DNA of 64,000 bases from assembly GCA_018818065.1 (NCBI GenBank), contig JAHISV010000002.1:105633-169632 (forward strand), in the 5' to 3' direction. Source of the DNA: Bacteroidota bacterium (GTDB lineage: Bacteria; Bacteroidota; Ignavibacteria; Ignavibacteriales; Melioribacteraceae). The translations under genes were made by a program, and so were the position numbers. Within the stretch, counting starts at the first letter, position 1; every line of letters starts with the position of its first letter. Positions 27,957-37,089 of this stretch are shown here, one piece after another. The notes below the pieces were generated by a model that saw only the letters and a list, made by a program, of their open reading frames with translations, had not been told where the DNA came from and did not search any database.

Positions 27957-28967
27957 CTAGTCCATTCCCCATGTTAAGAAAATTGAACCCCAGGTAAATC
28001 CGGCTCCAAAAGCTGATAAAATTATATTATCCCCTTTTTTGATTTTACCATCTCTATAATATTCAACCAAACATAAAGGAATTGTTGCCGCAGTTGTATT
28101 CCCATATTTATCTATATTTATAGTTACCTGAGATTTATTAATTCCCATTCTCTCAGCAGTAGCATCAATAATGCGCAAATTTGCCTGGTGAGGAACCAAC
28201 CAGGAAACATCTTCTGATTTAAGATCATTCTTTTCCATTATCTCAACAGAGACATCTGCCATACCTTTCACTGCATACTTAAATACTGCTTTTCCATCCT
28301 GATAAATTATATGCAAGTTATCATCAATTGTTTGATGAGTAGTCGGATTTAAGCTTCCACCACCTTTCATGTTCAAATAATCTTTCCCAATACCATCAAT
28401 ATGTAATATTGAATCTTTGATTCCAATATTTTTATCATCAGTAGATTCAAGCAGGACTGCTGCACCGGCATCTCCAAAAAGAATGCAAGTATTTCTGTCA
28501 GTATAGTCTACAATCGAACTCATTTTATCGGCGCCAATTACTATAACTTTTTTGTATCTACCTGATTCAATAAAACTGGCTCCTGTTTGTAATCCAAATA
28601 AGAATCCGGAACATGCAGCAGATAAATCAAATCCCCATGCATTTGTTGCTCCAACATTACTAGCTACAAGTGCAGCTGTTGATGGGAAAAACATATCTGG
28701 TGTTACAGTGGAAACTATTATTAAATCAATGTCTTCAGGATTTGTTTTAGTAGACTCAAGCAAATCTTTAAGTGCTCCTGTTGCTAAGTCACTTGTAGCA
28801 CCATTTTCTAAAATTCTTCTTTCTTTAATTCCGGTTCTTGCCATTATCCATTCATCATTCGTATCGACAATTTTTTCAAAATATTTGTTATCTAAAACTT
28901 TTTCCGGGACGTACATCCCCACACCGGTAATAGTGGCGTTAACAGTATTTTCATTATTTTTCTGCAT
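27957..28967 (-). CDS. fabH: beta-ketoacyl-ACP synthase III
   Basis: A 336-residue initiating condensing enzyme joining acetyl-CoA or branched acyl-CoA with malonyl-ACP. The catalytic triad is visible: Cys in LSAACSGFLFG near residue 118, His in VPHQANLRI near 257 and Asn in KYGNTTAATIP near 287. GIKERRI near residue 46 is another family mark. It overlaps plsX by 14 bases. Whether it prefers branched starters cannot be judged here. Confidence 0.95.
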   Translation of the reverse strand: MQKNNENTVNATITGVGMYVPEKVLDNKYFEKIVDTNDEWIMARTGIKERRILENGATSDLATGALKDLLESTKTNPEDIDLIIVSTVTPDMFFPSTAALVASNVGATNAWGFDLSAACSGFLFGLQTGASFIESGRYKKVIVIGADKMSSIVDYTDRNTCILFGDAGAAVLLESTDDKNIGIKDSILHIDGIGKDYLNMKGGGSLNPTTHQTIDDNLHIIYQDGKAVFKYAVKGMADVSVEIMEKNDLKSEDVSWLVPHQANLRIIDATAERMGINKSQVTINIDKYGNTTAATIPLCLVEYYRDGKIKKGDNIILSAFGAGFTWGSIFLTWGMD

Positions 28968-29985
28968 GATTCTTTAACGCTTCCTCAAATTTTTGTATAA
29001 GATTTTTGTCGTACATCTCCTTCGCCCTCAATATCATATTTTTTATAGCTAAAGGAGAACTCGATCCATGCCCGATTATACTTATTCCATTAATTCCCAA
29101 TAAGGGCACTCCCCCATGAGATTGATAATCCATGTCTTGCAGAGCTCCTTTTAGGGAACCCTTTGCAAAAAGCACTCTTAAGGCATTCCATAAATTTTTC
29201 TTGGCGTACATTTTCAATTTATACTTCAGCAAGCCAATAATACTTTCAGCAAATTTTAGAATGATATTTCCAATAAAGCCATCTGTTACAACAATATCGC
29301 TTGTACCTTTTAATATGTCCCTACCTTCCACATTTCCAATAAAATTGATGTTCGCTTCCCTCAATAATTTTGTCGCAGCGAATGTAAGGTCATTCCCTTT
29401 TGATTCTTCCTCACCTATACTGAGAATACCAACAGTTGGATTCTTAATACCTTGTAATTCTTCAACATAAATACTGCCTAATATCGCCTGTTCAAGTAAA
29501 TGAATAGGCTTGCTATCAATACTAGCTCCCACATCAAAAAGTGTTGTTGAACGTCCTTTTTGATTTGGAATGTTCGCACCAATAGTAGGCCTTGCTACGC
29601 CTTTAATTCGTCCAATTAAAAGTGTAGAGGCTGCCATCATGGCACCAGTATTGCCTGCGCTTACAAAGGCATGGGCTTTTTTATCCTTAACAAGGTTAGC
29701 ACCAATAACAATAGACGAGTTCTTTTTAGTTTTAAGTGCTGATGTTGGATTATCGCTCATATCAATAACTTCCTGAGCGTCAATAATCTCCAGCCTGTCA
29801 GACTTAAATCCCTCTTTTTTAAGAATCTCTTCTATTGCATCCGTTTTCCCAACTAAAATAAGTTCAAAATTCGGATCGGATTTTAAGGCATCAATGGCAC
29901 CTAATACAATGTTTTGGGGAGCATAATCCCCACCCATTGCATCAACCGCAACGCGGCAGATTCTATTTCCAGAGCTATAATCCAC
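28954..29985 (-). CDS. plsX: phosphate acyltransferase PlsX
   Basis: A 343-residue enzyme converting acyl-ACP to acyl-phosphate for phospholipid synthesis. VAVDAMGGDYAPQNIVLGA is the defining N-terminus; ALKTKKNSSIVIG and GNTGAMMAAS follow, and VPLLGINGISIIGHGSS is the C-terminal signature. The start used is a GTG at 29983-29985, ten codons before the conserved VAVDAMGG block, since no ATG is in frame closer to the block; the exact start is uncertain. It follows rpmF by 11 bases in the standard rpmF-plsX-fabH order. Confidence 0.94.
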   Translation of the reverse strand: MDYSSGNRICRVAVDAMGGDYAPQNIVLGAIDALKSDPNFELILVGKTDAIEEILKKEGFKSDRLEIIDAQEVIDMSDNPTSALKTKKNSSIVIGANLVKDKKAHAFVSAGNTGAMMAASTLLIGRIKGVARPTIGANIPNQKGRSTTLFDVGASIDSKPIHLLEQAILGSIYVEELQGIKNPTVGILSIGEEESKGNDLTFAATKLLREANINFIGNVEGRDILKGTSDIVVTDGFIGNIILKFAESIIGLLKYKLKMYAKKNLWNALRVLFAKGSLKGALQDMDYQSHGGVPLLGINGISIIGHGSSSPLAIKNMILRAKEMYDKNLIQKFEEALKNHAEK

Positions 29986-29996
29986 TTGGAGCGGGC

Positions 29997-30176
29997 TTAG
30001 GATTCAGGTACAAACATTGACCTTCCTGCATAGTAACCACAGGCTGGACATGCACGGTGACTAAGTTTCAGATCACCACAATTTGCACATTTACTTAGGG
30101 TAGGCGCTTTATCTTTATAATGCGTTCTTCTTTTGTCTCTTCTACTCTTTGAAATCTTTCTTTTAGGATGTGCCAT
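29997..30176 (-). CDS. rpmF: ribosomal protein bL32
   Basis: A 59-residue basic protein of the large ribosomal subunit. The N-terminus [19 protein letters not shown] is diagnostic of L32 and the middle carries a four-cysteine zinc ribbon, CANCG with CPACGYY, near residues 30-48. It sits between DUF177 and plsX, its usual place across bacteria. TAA is at 29997-29999. Confidence 0.96.
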   Translation of the reverse strand: MAHPKRKISKSRRDKRRTHYKDKAPTLSKCANCGDLKLSHRACPACGYYAGRSMFVPES

Positions 30177-30195
30177 AACTTACACGACCTTATTT

Positions 30196-30696
30196 TTAAT
30201 TGTTTAAATTATTCTTTAGCTTTTTTAACTCATCCCAAATGGGATTTATTTTTTCTTTATTACATTCACAAGTTACTTCATTTAAGTTAGCCCCGCAAGA
30301 AACACATAGTCCTTTGCAATCATCATCGCAAAGTATTTTCATTGGTATGGCTAATGTAAGATACTCTTTAACTTCCTCTGACAGATCAATTATCTCATTC
30401 TCTGCAGTTAAAAACCTAACATTTTCTTCTTTACTTTCTCTTTCTTCCTCAAAAAAACAGGTTACCTGAAATTCATTATAAATTTCACCCAGAAAATCTT
30501 CCCCACATCTATCACATGATAACTTCACATTAGCAGTTATTTCACAATTGAGAAGAATTTGATGCTGAGATTTATCCATACTGCAACTGAGTAAAACGTC
30601 ACCAGTATAATCTTCTCCCATGCCTAATTCTTGCGAATCTTTTCTCTCATCAATTGAATGAACACCACTCGTATAATTTTTATACTTAATAATCAT
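30196..30696 (-). CDS. DUF177 (YceD-like) protein
   Basis: A 166-residue protein of the DUF177 family, which precedes rpmF in most bacteria and is linked to 23S rRNA accumulation in plants and to ribosome biogenesis. CDRCGEDFLG near residue 61 and CKGLCVSCGANLNEVTC near 125-145 form zinc-finger-like cysteine pairs. It is the first gene visible in the long lipid operon, so the promoter should lie in the 235-bp divergent spacer that follows. Confidence 0.88.
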   Translation of the reverse strand: MIIKYKNYTSGVHSIDERKDSQELGMGEDYTGDVLLSCSMDKSQHQILLNCEITANVKLSCDRCGEDFLGEIYNEFQVTCFFEEERESKEENVRFLTAENEIIDLSEEVKEYLTLAIPMKILCDDDCKGLCVSCGANLNEVTCECNKEKINPIWDELKKLKNNLNN

Positions 30697-30931
30697 TTTA
30701 AAATAATCTTAAAATAAGTTTGGAAATATAAAGACTGGAAATCTGATAATCAAGCATTCAGGTGAACCAGGAAAAACACATCTTTTTAAAATTGCATTAA
30801 ATTCAACATGCAAAGGAAGGCAAATAGTAAAAAACAATCAATAATTAAAATTCATTTTTACTATTTTGTTTACAGTAACTAATTACTTTTTTCTAATTGT
30901 TAATACTTCCAATTATTTCGAATGAGTGATT

Positions 30932-31900
30932 ATGCCAGTCTTAATGTCTGTTCTTGCTGCTATAATTCCAATGGTACTTTATCTAATTGTGATATGGAAA
31001 ATGGATAAATATGAACCAGAACCAATTAAATTTGTGCTGCAACATTTTTTCTGGGGTGCTTTTGGTGCCGTATTTTTTGGCATTATTGGAAGCGAGATTT
31101 TCTCAAGTCAAATTTCTGTTTTCATTGATGATATCGAATATCTGTCCTTTTTGGAAACAGTTGCTATAGCGCCCATTGTTGAAGAAATTGCAAAAGGGAT
31201 TTTCCTTTTTGCTACTATCAACTCGAAAAAATTTGATAACCTTACAGATGGCTTGGTTTATGGTGGTGCCATAGGACTTGGCTTTGGTATGACGGAAAAT
31301 TTCTTATACTTTTTGGCTTATGGCGATACAATAGAAGCTTGGTTATATCTTGTAATTATTCGATCAGGATTCTCTGCAGTTATGCATTGTATGTCTACTG
31401 CAACATTGGGTGCGTTCTTTGGAATTGCAAAATTTTCTGGTAAAAAAACACGTTACTTTTATGGTCTTGTTGGACTAGTTATTGCAATCTTAATTCATTT
31501 TTTATGGAATTTCAGTGTAAGTTTCCAAAACACATTTTCTTTTGGTGTGTTTATGATATTTGCGATTGTACTTATATTTTTTATTATCTACCGCGTATCT
31601 CTTAAGCACGAAGAAATTATTATTAAGATAGAACTTGAAGATGAAGCCGAAAAACATCTTCTCCCTTTATCATACATTGAGATATTATCTTCACAAAAAA
31701 GATTTAAAAAAGGTTGGATTAACGAACTAATTAGAAAGCGATTTACTAAATTGGCTACAAAACTGGCCTTCCTTAAACATGAAGGCAAAAAATATTCCGG
31801 AATAAAAAAAGAAGAGAATGAGATTCTCATTCTACAGCATAGGTTGGACATGCAAGATTTGTTAAAATCAAATTCTGCTTTTATAGAGTTGGAGGATTAG
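30932..31900 (+). CDS. PrsW-like intramembrane metalloprotease with a cytoplasmic C-terminal extension
   Basis: A protein of about 322 residues with seven or more membrane segments. The conserved PrsW/CAAX-type motifs are present: APIVEEIAKG near residue 83 (the catalytic Glu pair), GFGMTENFLYF near 123 (E-N), RSGFSAVMHC near 150 and a membrane histidine in ILIHFLWNF near 192. The remaining 90-100 residues after the last membrane segment are charged and basic, longer than in the Bacillus PrsW. PrsW cleaves anti-sigma factors in B. subtilis; the substrate here is unknown. A GTG at 30926 is an alternative start. nadD follows immediately. Confidence 0.85.
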   Translation: MPVLMSVLAAIIPMVLYLIVIWKMDKYEPEPIKFVLQHFFWGAFGAVFFGIIGSEIFSSQISVFIDDIEYLSFLETVAIAPIVEEIAKGIFLFATINSKKFDNLTDGLVYGGAIGLGFGMTENFLYFLAYGDTIEAWLYLVIIRSGFSAVMHCMSTATLGAFFGIAKFSGKKTRYFYGLVGLVIAILIHFLWNFSVSFQNTFSFGVFMIFAIVLIFFIIYRVSLKHEEIIIKIELEDEAEKHLLPLSYIEILSSQKRFKKGWINELIRKRFTKLATKLAFLKHEGKKYSGIKKEENEILILQHRLDMQDLLKSNSAFIELED

Positions 31901-31901
31901 A

Positions 31902-32483
31902 TTGGAAAGAATTGGCATTTTAGGAGGCACTTTCGACCCAATTCATATAGGGCACCTGATAACTGCTCAGGTAGTTTTCGAACAACGTGGATTAGACAAA
32001 ATAATTTTTGTGCCTTGTCATATTTCCCCACATAAAATTGACCATAATGCAGCGGAATCTATTCATAGAATGAGCATGGTAAATTTGGCGATTAAAAATA
32101 TTCCTCATTTTACCTCATCAGATTATGAGATAACCAAGGGAGAAATATCCTACTCGTTAAATACAGTGTTGGAGTTTAAAAAAATATATGATGATATAGA
32201 GCTTATTATTGGTTACGACAACCTGATTAGTTTTGATAAATGGCATAAGCCTGATGAAATTATTAAACATGTAAAATTAGTTGTAATGAAAAGAACATCA
32301 GATGAAAGTTCTAAAAGTCAGGATAAATATTTTGATCACGCAATTTTCGTAGATACTCCTCTTATAGAAATATCCTCAACCAGTATAAGGGAACGAATAG
32401 CTTCAAAGTCCCCTATAGATTATTTTGTGCCTGATGCTGTAAGAGATTACATTTTTGAAAATAATGTTTACAAAAATGTTTAA
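31902..32483 (+). CDS. nadD: nicotinate-nucleotide adenylyltransferase
   Basis: A 193-residue enzyme forming deamido-NAD from nicotinate mononucleotide and ATP. ILGGTFDPIHIGHL is the nucleotidyltransferase GxFxPxHxGH signature at the N-terminus and ISSTSIRERIA near residue 160 is the second ATP-contact motif. The start is a TTG at 31902, supported by GGAGG nine bases upstream. It begins one base after the prsW stop, and its 3' end overlaps the start region of meaB. Confidence 0.94.
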   Translation: MERIGILGGTFDPIHIGHLITAQVVFEQRGLDKIIFVPCHISPHKIDHNAAESIHRMSMVNLAIKNIPHFTSSDYEITKGEISYSLNTVLEFKKIYDDIELIIGYDNLISFDKWHKPDEIIKHVKLVVMKRTSDESSKSQDKYFDHAIFVDTPLIEISSTSIRERIASKSPIDYFVPDAVRDYIFENNVYKNV

Positions 32484-33435
32484 TAATGATATAAATAATA
32501 TCGTTAATGCCGCAATCTCCGGTAACAGAAGAGCACTTTCTCGGATTATTTCCTACGTTGAATCTGATCACGCTGAAACATCCAACATTATTTCAAGTAT
32601 CAAGGATAGAATTTGGAATGCATATAGGATTGGTATTACAGGTCCGCCCGGTGCAGGAAAGTCAACACTTACTAATGAACTGACAAAATTATTTCTATCA
32701 CAGAATAAAAAAGTTGCAATTGTAGCCGTTGATCCCACAAGTCCATTTAGCGGTGGCGCCTTGCTTGGTGATAGAATCAGGATGAATGATATTGGAACTA
32801 ATAATGATGTGTTTATCCGTAGTATGGCAACGCGTGGATCTCTTGGCGGATTGAGTAAAAAGACTAACGATGTTGCAGATATTCTTTCTGCAATTGGATA
32901 TGATATTGTTATTATTGAAACCGTGGGTGTCGGGCAGTCAGAACTGGACATTGCTACTACAGCTGATACAACCATAGTTGCAATCGTTCCGGAATCTGGT
33001 GATTCTATTCAAGCTATGAAAGCTGGTTTGATGGAGATTGCTGATTTATATGTTATTAATAAAAGTGACCGACCCGGTGCTGAAATGCTTCAGACAGCCC
33101 TCAGTGCCATGCTGTCACTAAAAAATACAAGAACTAATGATTGGCACCCCACTATTCTTCAAACAGTTGCTACCGATAGCAAAGGCATAACAGAGATGAT
33201 GGAGGAAATATTCCGTCATAAAATATTTCTTGAAAAAGACGATGCGCTGCAAAATAAGAGAGCCAGGAATGCTAAATTGCGCGTGAAAGAAATAGTTGAA
33301 TCGATACTTAGGGAAGATGTTTGGAATGAAAAGCGCACAAATCTTTTGACGGAGGAAATATCAAAAGTTTTAGAAGGAAAACTTTCACCTTATTCCCTTG
33401 CCTTCATGATAGTGAATTCATTCAACAAAGCTTAG
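32476..33435 (+). CDS. meaB: MeaB/ArgK-family GTPase (methylmalonyl-CoA mutase chaperone)
   Basis: About 319 residues of a G3E P-loop GTPase. GITGPPGAGKSTLTNEL is Walker A near residue 55, VAVDPTSPFSGGALLGDRIR is the switch region near 85, IIETVGVGQSELD is Walker B near 147, and VINKSDRPG is the NKxD base motif near 194. MeaB loads and protects the B12 cofactor of methylmalonyl-CoA mutase; no mutase gene is in view. In-frame alternatives start at TTG 32455 or ATG 32464. The gene is followed by an acyl-CoA carboxylase subunit, which fits propionyl-CoA metabolism. Confidence 0.9.
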   Translation: MFNNDINNIVNAAISGNRRALSRIISYVESDHAETSNIISSIKDRIWNAYRIGITGPPGAGKSTLTNELTKLFLSQNKKVAIVAVDPTSPFSGGALLGDRIRMNDIGTNNDVFIRSMATRGSLGGLSKKTNDVADILSAIGYDIVIIETVGVGQSELDIATTADTTIVAIVPESGDSIQAMKAGLMEIADLYVINKSDRPGAEMLQTALSAMLSLKNTRTNDWHPTILQTVATDSKGITEMMEEIFRHKIFLEKDDALQNKRARNAKLRVKEIVESILREDVWNEKRTNLLTEEISKVLEGKLSPYSLAFMIVNSFNKA

Positions 33436-33509
33436 CTTTTAGGATTCGACGAAACTAACTTCTATTATTCTATGTTTTTTATATATCAAAAATACATCAA
33501 AAGAGAAAT

Positions 33510-35165
33510 ATGACTCAAATTGGATCTCAACTAACACGCAACGAAACATTCCTTAAACGCGAAGATAATCTCAAAAATCTTATGAGAAAACTTACTGCCA
33601 TCAGAGAAACTACTCAACTTGGTGGTGGGAAAAACTTAATTGAAAAACAACACTCTAAAGGCAAACTCACCGCACGAGAACGAGTAGAAAAACTTATAGA
33701 TAATGAAAGCATTTTTCTTGAATTAAATACTTTTGCCGCACATGACATGTATACTGAATATGGAGGTGCGCCAAGCAGTGGAACCATATTCGGAATTGGT
33801 AAAATACAAGGAAGAGATTATATAATTGTTGCGAATGATGCCACAGTTAAGGCTGGAGCCTGGTTTCCAATTACAGCAAAGAAAAATTTACGTGCACAGG
33901 AAATTGCAATGGAAAACCGTTTGCCAATCATTTACCTGGTAGATTCAGCTGGAGTATTTCTTCCACTTCAGGATGATATATTTCCTGACAAAGAACATTT
34001 TGGACGAATCTTTAGAAATAACGCAAAAATATCTGCGATGGGAATACAACAACTTGCCGCAATTATGGGATCATGCGTTGCTGGAGGAGCCTACCTTCCA
34101 ATTATGAGCGACGAGTCGATTATTGTTAAAGGTGAAGGATCTGTATTTCTAGCCGGCTCTCACTTAGTAAAAGCAGCTATAGGCGAAGATATTGATAATG
34201 AGAGTCTTGGTGGTGCCTCCGTCCAAACAAATGTGTCGGGTGTTACAGACTACATAGCTGATAATGATGATCATGCGATTGAAATTATTCGAAGCTTATG
34301 TGATAAACCGAAAGCTGAGCCGAAGGCGGATTTCAATAGAATTGAACCCAAATTACCCTCTTTTGATATCTCAGAATTATATGGCATTTTACCGGAAGAT
34401 CCAATAGAGCAATACAATATGTATGAACTAATTGCCAGAATTGTTGACGGATCAGAATTTGAAGAATATAAAGCAGGCTATGGAAAAACTATAATTACAG
34501 GATACGCAAGAATTGATGGCTGGTCTGTCGGTATTGTAGCAAACCAACGCTCAATTGTAAAAACAGAAAAGGGTGAGATGCAAATTGGTGGTGTTATATA
34601 TTCTGATAGCGCCAACAAGGCAGCTCGCTTTATTCTAAATTGTAACCAAAAAAAGATTCCGCTGCTTTTCCTCCAGGACGTCACTGGTTTTATGGTAGGC
34701 AGCAAAGCTGAACATGGTGGAATTATTAAAGATGGCGCAAAAATGGTAAATGCTGTGGCAAATTCCGTAGTACCAAAAATAACAATTATTGTCGGAAACA
34801 GTTTTGGAGCCGGTAATTACGCTATGTGTGGAAAAGCATATGACCCAAGGTTCATTTTTGCATATCCAAACGCTAAAATATCTGTCATGGGTGGTAGTCA
34901 GGCTAGTAAGGTAATTTTAGGGATTAAACTAAAACAATTGGAAAAATCAGGCAAAGAAATTAGTGAGAAGGAAAAACAGAAAATTCTGGATGAGATTCAG
35001 GAATCATACGATTCTAAAAGTGATCCTCTATATGCTGCCGCGCGTCTATGGGTTGACGAAGTTATTGATCCACAAAAAACACGCGATTATGTGTCATCAG
35101 CAATCCGTGTTGCTAATAACAATCCTGAAATGGAAGAATTTAAATTAGGCGTTATTCAAACCTAA
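33510..35165 (+). CDS. acyl-CoA carboxylase beta (carboxyltransferase) subunit, methylcrotonyl/propionyl-CoA type
   Basis: A 551-residue crotonase-fold carboxyltransferase. The MccB-like layout is clear: GKLTARERVEKLID near residue 50, GGAPSSGTI, HFGRIFRNNAKISAMGI near 170, GSCVAGGAYLP near 190 and GNSFGAGNYAMCGKAYDP near 430, the last two being oxyanion-hole loops. It moves carboxylate from biotin to an acyl-CoA. The specificity is uncertain; sequence flavour and length suit methylcrotonyl-CoA or geranyl-CoA carboxylase. The biotin carboxylase (alpha) subunit is not adjacent. It lies next to meaB and faces an acyl-CoA dehydrogenase tail to tail. Confidence 0.88.
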   Translation: MTQIGSQLTRNETFLKREDNLKNLMRKLTAIRETTQLGGGKNLIEKQHSKGKLTARERVEKLIDNESIFLELNTFAAHDMYTEYGGAPSSGTIFGIGKIQGRDYIIVANDATVKAGAWFPITAKKNLRAQEIAMENRLPIIYLVDSAGVFLPLQDDIFPDKEHFGRIFRNNAKISAMGIQQLAAIMGSCVAGGAYLPIMSDESIIVKGEGSVFLAGSHLVKAAIGEDIDNESLGGASVQTNVSGVTDYIADNDDHAIEIIRSLCDKPKAEPKADFNRIEPKLPSFDISELYGILPEDPIEQYNMYELIARIVDGSEFEEYKAGYGKTIITGYARIDGWSVGIVANQRSIVKTEKGEMQIGGVIYSDSANKAARFILNCNQKKIPLLFLQDVTGFMVGSKAEHGGIIKDGAKMVNAVANSVVPKITIIVGNSFGAGNYAMCGKAYDPRFIFAYPNAKISVMGGSQASKVILGIKLKQLEKSGKEISEKEKQKILDEIQESYDSKSDPLYAAARLWVDEVIDPQKTRDYVSSAIRVANNNPEMEEFKLGVIQT

Positions 35166-36311
35166 TTACAAACCAAGATGCCGTGAGATAACAATTCGTT
35201 GAATTTCTGATGTTCCTTCACCGATCTGTAAAAGCCTTTGATCACGATAAAATCTTTCAACATCATATTCCTTCATTAATCCGTAACCGCCATGAATTTG
35301 CACAGCTTCGTCAGCAACTTCCTTGGCAATCTCTGAACAATAGAGTTTTGACATTGCAGCTTCTTTTGCAAAAGGCTGATTTGTATCTTTTAACCAACAT
35401 GCTTTATATAACATATTCCGCGCTGCTTCAATTTTCGTTGCCATATCTGCTAATTTAAAAGCTATCGCCTGAAATTTTGAGATTGGGCGATCAAACTGTT
35501 TGCGTTCTTGTGAGTATTTCAAAGCCATTTCAAAAGCACCCTGCGCAAGTCCAAGTCCTATTGCGGCAATTGACAGGCGTCCATTATCCAGAGTACTCAA
35601 CATTATCCTTGAACCGTCCCCTCTTTCGCCAAGTAGATTTTCCTCGGGTACTATGCAATTATCAAAATATAATTCGGCTGTATTTGATGCTCTCCACATC
35701 ATTTTTCCGTGCATTTCTTTTGATGAAAATCCCGGAGTATCATTCTCAACAATAATTGTTGAATATTCCTTTTCATTATTCTTTATATCTGAAACAAGCT
35801 GGACAGTTGAACCCAGGGATATTGAAGAAGCTCCATTGGTAATAAATATCTTACTCCCGTTAATATGCCACTTTCCATTTTCAAGTAAACCTTTTGTTTT
35901 TGTACCTCTTGAATCAGATCCGGCATCTGGCTCAGTAAGTCCAAATGACCATAAAGCTTCTCCGGTACAAAGTTTCGGAAGATATTTATTTTTTTGTTGT
36001 TCTGTCCCGTAATAATAAATTGGTCCGATTCCTAATGAGTTATGTGCGGCTAAAGTTGCTGCTATTGAGCTATCAACTCTGGCTAATTCTTCAACTGCAA
36101 TAATGTAGGAGAGGATGTCAGTACCCTGTCCACCATATCTTTCCGGCAAAAACATTCCAAATAAACCAAGCTCGCCAAGCTTTCTTACCAGGGGAAGTGA
36201 AAATTCTTCATCTTCATCCAACTGTTTTATTACCGGCTGAACATCTTTTTCAGCAAACTCACGTACTGTATTTTTTATGAGTTCCTGTTCTTCTGTTAAT
36301 GAAAAGTCCAT
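35166..36311 (-). CDS. acyl-CoA dehydrogenase (short/branched-chain type)
   Basis: A 381-residue FAD-dependent dehydrogenase. GLTEPDAGSDSRGT near residue 127, WHINGSKIFITNG near 147 and RKQFDRPISKFQAI near 270 are family blocks; the C-terminal IGEGTSEIQRIVISRHL region contains the catalytic glutamate of the butyryl/isovaleryl branch. Electrons would go to ETF. Its stop directly abuts the stop of the convergent carboxylase gene, with no space for a separate terminator. With the carboxylase it suggests leucine or branched-chain acyl-CoA breakdown; exact substrate not determined. Confidence 0.9.
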   Translation of the reverse strand: MDFSLTEEQELIKNTVREFAEKDVQPVIKQLDEDEEFSLPLVRKLGELGLFGMFLPERYGGQGTDILSYIIAVEELARVDSSIAATLAAHNSLGIGPIYYYGTEQQKNKYLPKLCTGEALWSFGLTEPDAGSDSRGTKTKGLLENGKWHINGSKIFITNGASSISLGSTVQLVSDIKNNEKEYSTIIVENDTPGFSSKEMHGKMMWRASNTAELYFDNCIVPEENLLGERGDGSRIMLSTLDNGRLSIAAIGLGLAQGAFEMALKYSQERKQFDRPISKFQAIAFKLADMATKIEAARNMLYKACWLKDTNQPFAKEAAMSKLYCSEIAKEVADEAVQIHGGYGLMKEYDVERFYRDQRLLQIGEGTSEIQRIVISRHLGL

Positions 36312-36427
36312 TGTTCACCTTGTTTTTTGGAATAAACAAATATTTTTAATTCTTAATTCCTTTTTTGAATATTAATGTAATCGATGATAATCTCATAACA
36401 CTGTATTATATTTAGGACATGTTTTTT

Positions 36428-37075
36428 ATGAAATACTATCACTTTATAATTTTTGCGATAATGCTTCTGTTATTAAACAAAAGCCATTGTCAACCTGCAA
36501 ATAATAGTTCATCTGAAGAGAACTTACTAGCTCTTTCGGAGTTCATTATCAATTCTAATGACTTCAATGGGCTAAATGAACTTGATAAAATTGACAAGCT
36601 GTATTTTGAATCTCTCCGCTTATCTGAAAATAATATAAGTGAGGCACTTTTGCTATTAACTTTTGCAACTTTGCCCTATAATAAAGTACCATTAAAATTT
36701 CCAATACTAAATTTTCCTTATACGATACCATTGCCCTCCCCTAACGAAAAGTTTTTTATAGAAAGGAGGCGGCACATTCCGGGAATTTTTCTTTTTGAAT
36801 CATCTGAAAGAGTAATGGATAGAGATAAAATTCCTCATTTCTTTGGAAATGCCTTTATTGCATACAATAGTACTTTATTTAATTTTTCTAAATTTTTGGG
36901 TATTTTAATAGAGCTTTTTGAAGAAACACTAATCTCAGGGAATGAATTGGATTTGAGAGATCTGATGTTAAATGGCCTGGGAGCCATGTTCGGGTATTCT
37001 CTTAAAAATGATGAACAATTTAAACCCTCGGAAATGATAATGTATTATTCGATTCTCTATTTCAGGCTTTACTAA
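36428..37075 (+). CDS. exported protein of unknown function upstream of an NtrC-type regulator
   Basis: A 215-residue protein with a signal peptide (MKYYHFIIFAIMLLLLNKSHCQ). No family recognised with certainty. The pattern DKIPHFFGNAFIAYN near residue 138, an FEET-type acidic spot near 170, then DLRDLMLNGLGAMFGY recalls the D-x-x-H-F ... D-x-x-x-N-x-x-G arrangement of YfiM/DUF2279 and VanZ-like proteins, a loose resemblance only. An upstream ATG at 36419 is in frame but AGGA is too close to it. It lies 14 bp before the sigma-54 regulator gene. Confidence 0.7.
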   Translation: MKYYHFIIFAIMLLLLNKSHCQPANNSSSEENLLALSEFIINSNDFNGLNELDKIDKLYFESLRLSENNISEALLLLTFATLPYNKVPLKFPILNFPYTIPLPSPNEKFFIERRRHIPGIFLFESSERVMDRDKIPHFFGNAFIAYNSTLFNFSKFLGILIELFEETLISGNELDLRDLMLNGLGAMFGYSLKNDEQFKPSEMIMYYSILYFRLY

Positions 37076-37089
37076 CTAAGGAACTAAAT

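Noticed and set aside
30774..30900. Possible small gene in the divergent spacer before prsW
   Set aside because: Only about 24 codons, low complexity, no ribosome binding site.
36419..36427. Upstream ATG as start of the exported protein
   Set aside because: AGGA is only one base before it; the ATG at 36428 has normal spacing and gives a better signal peptide.
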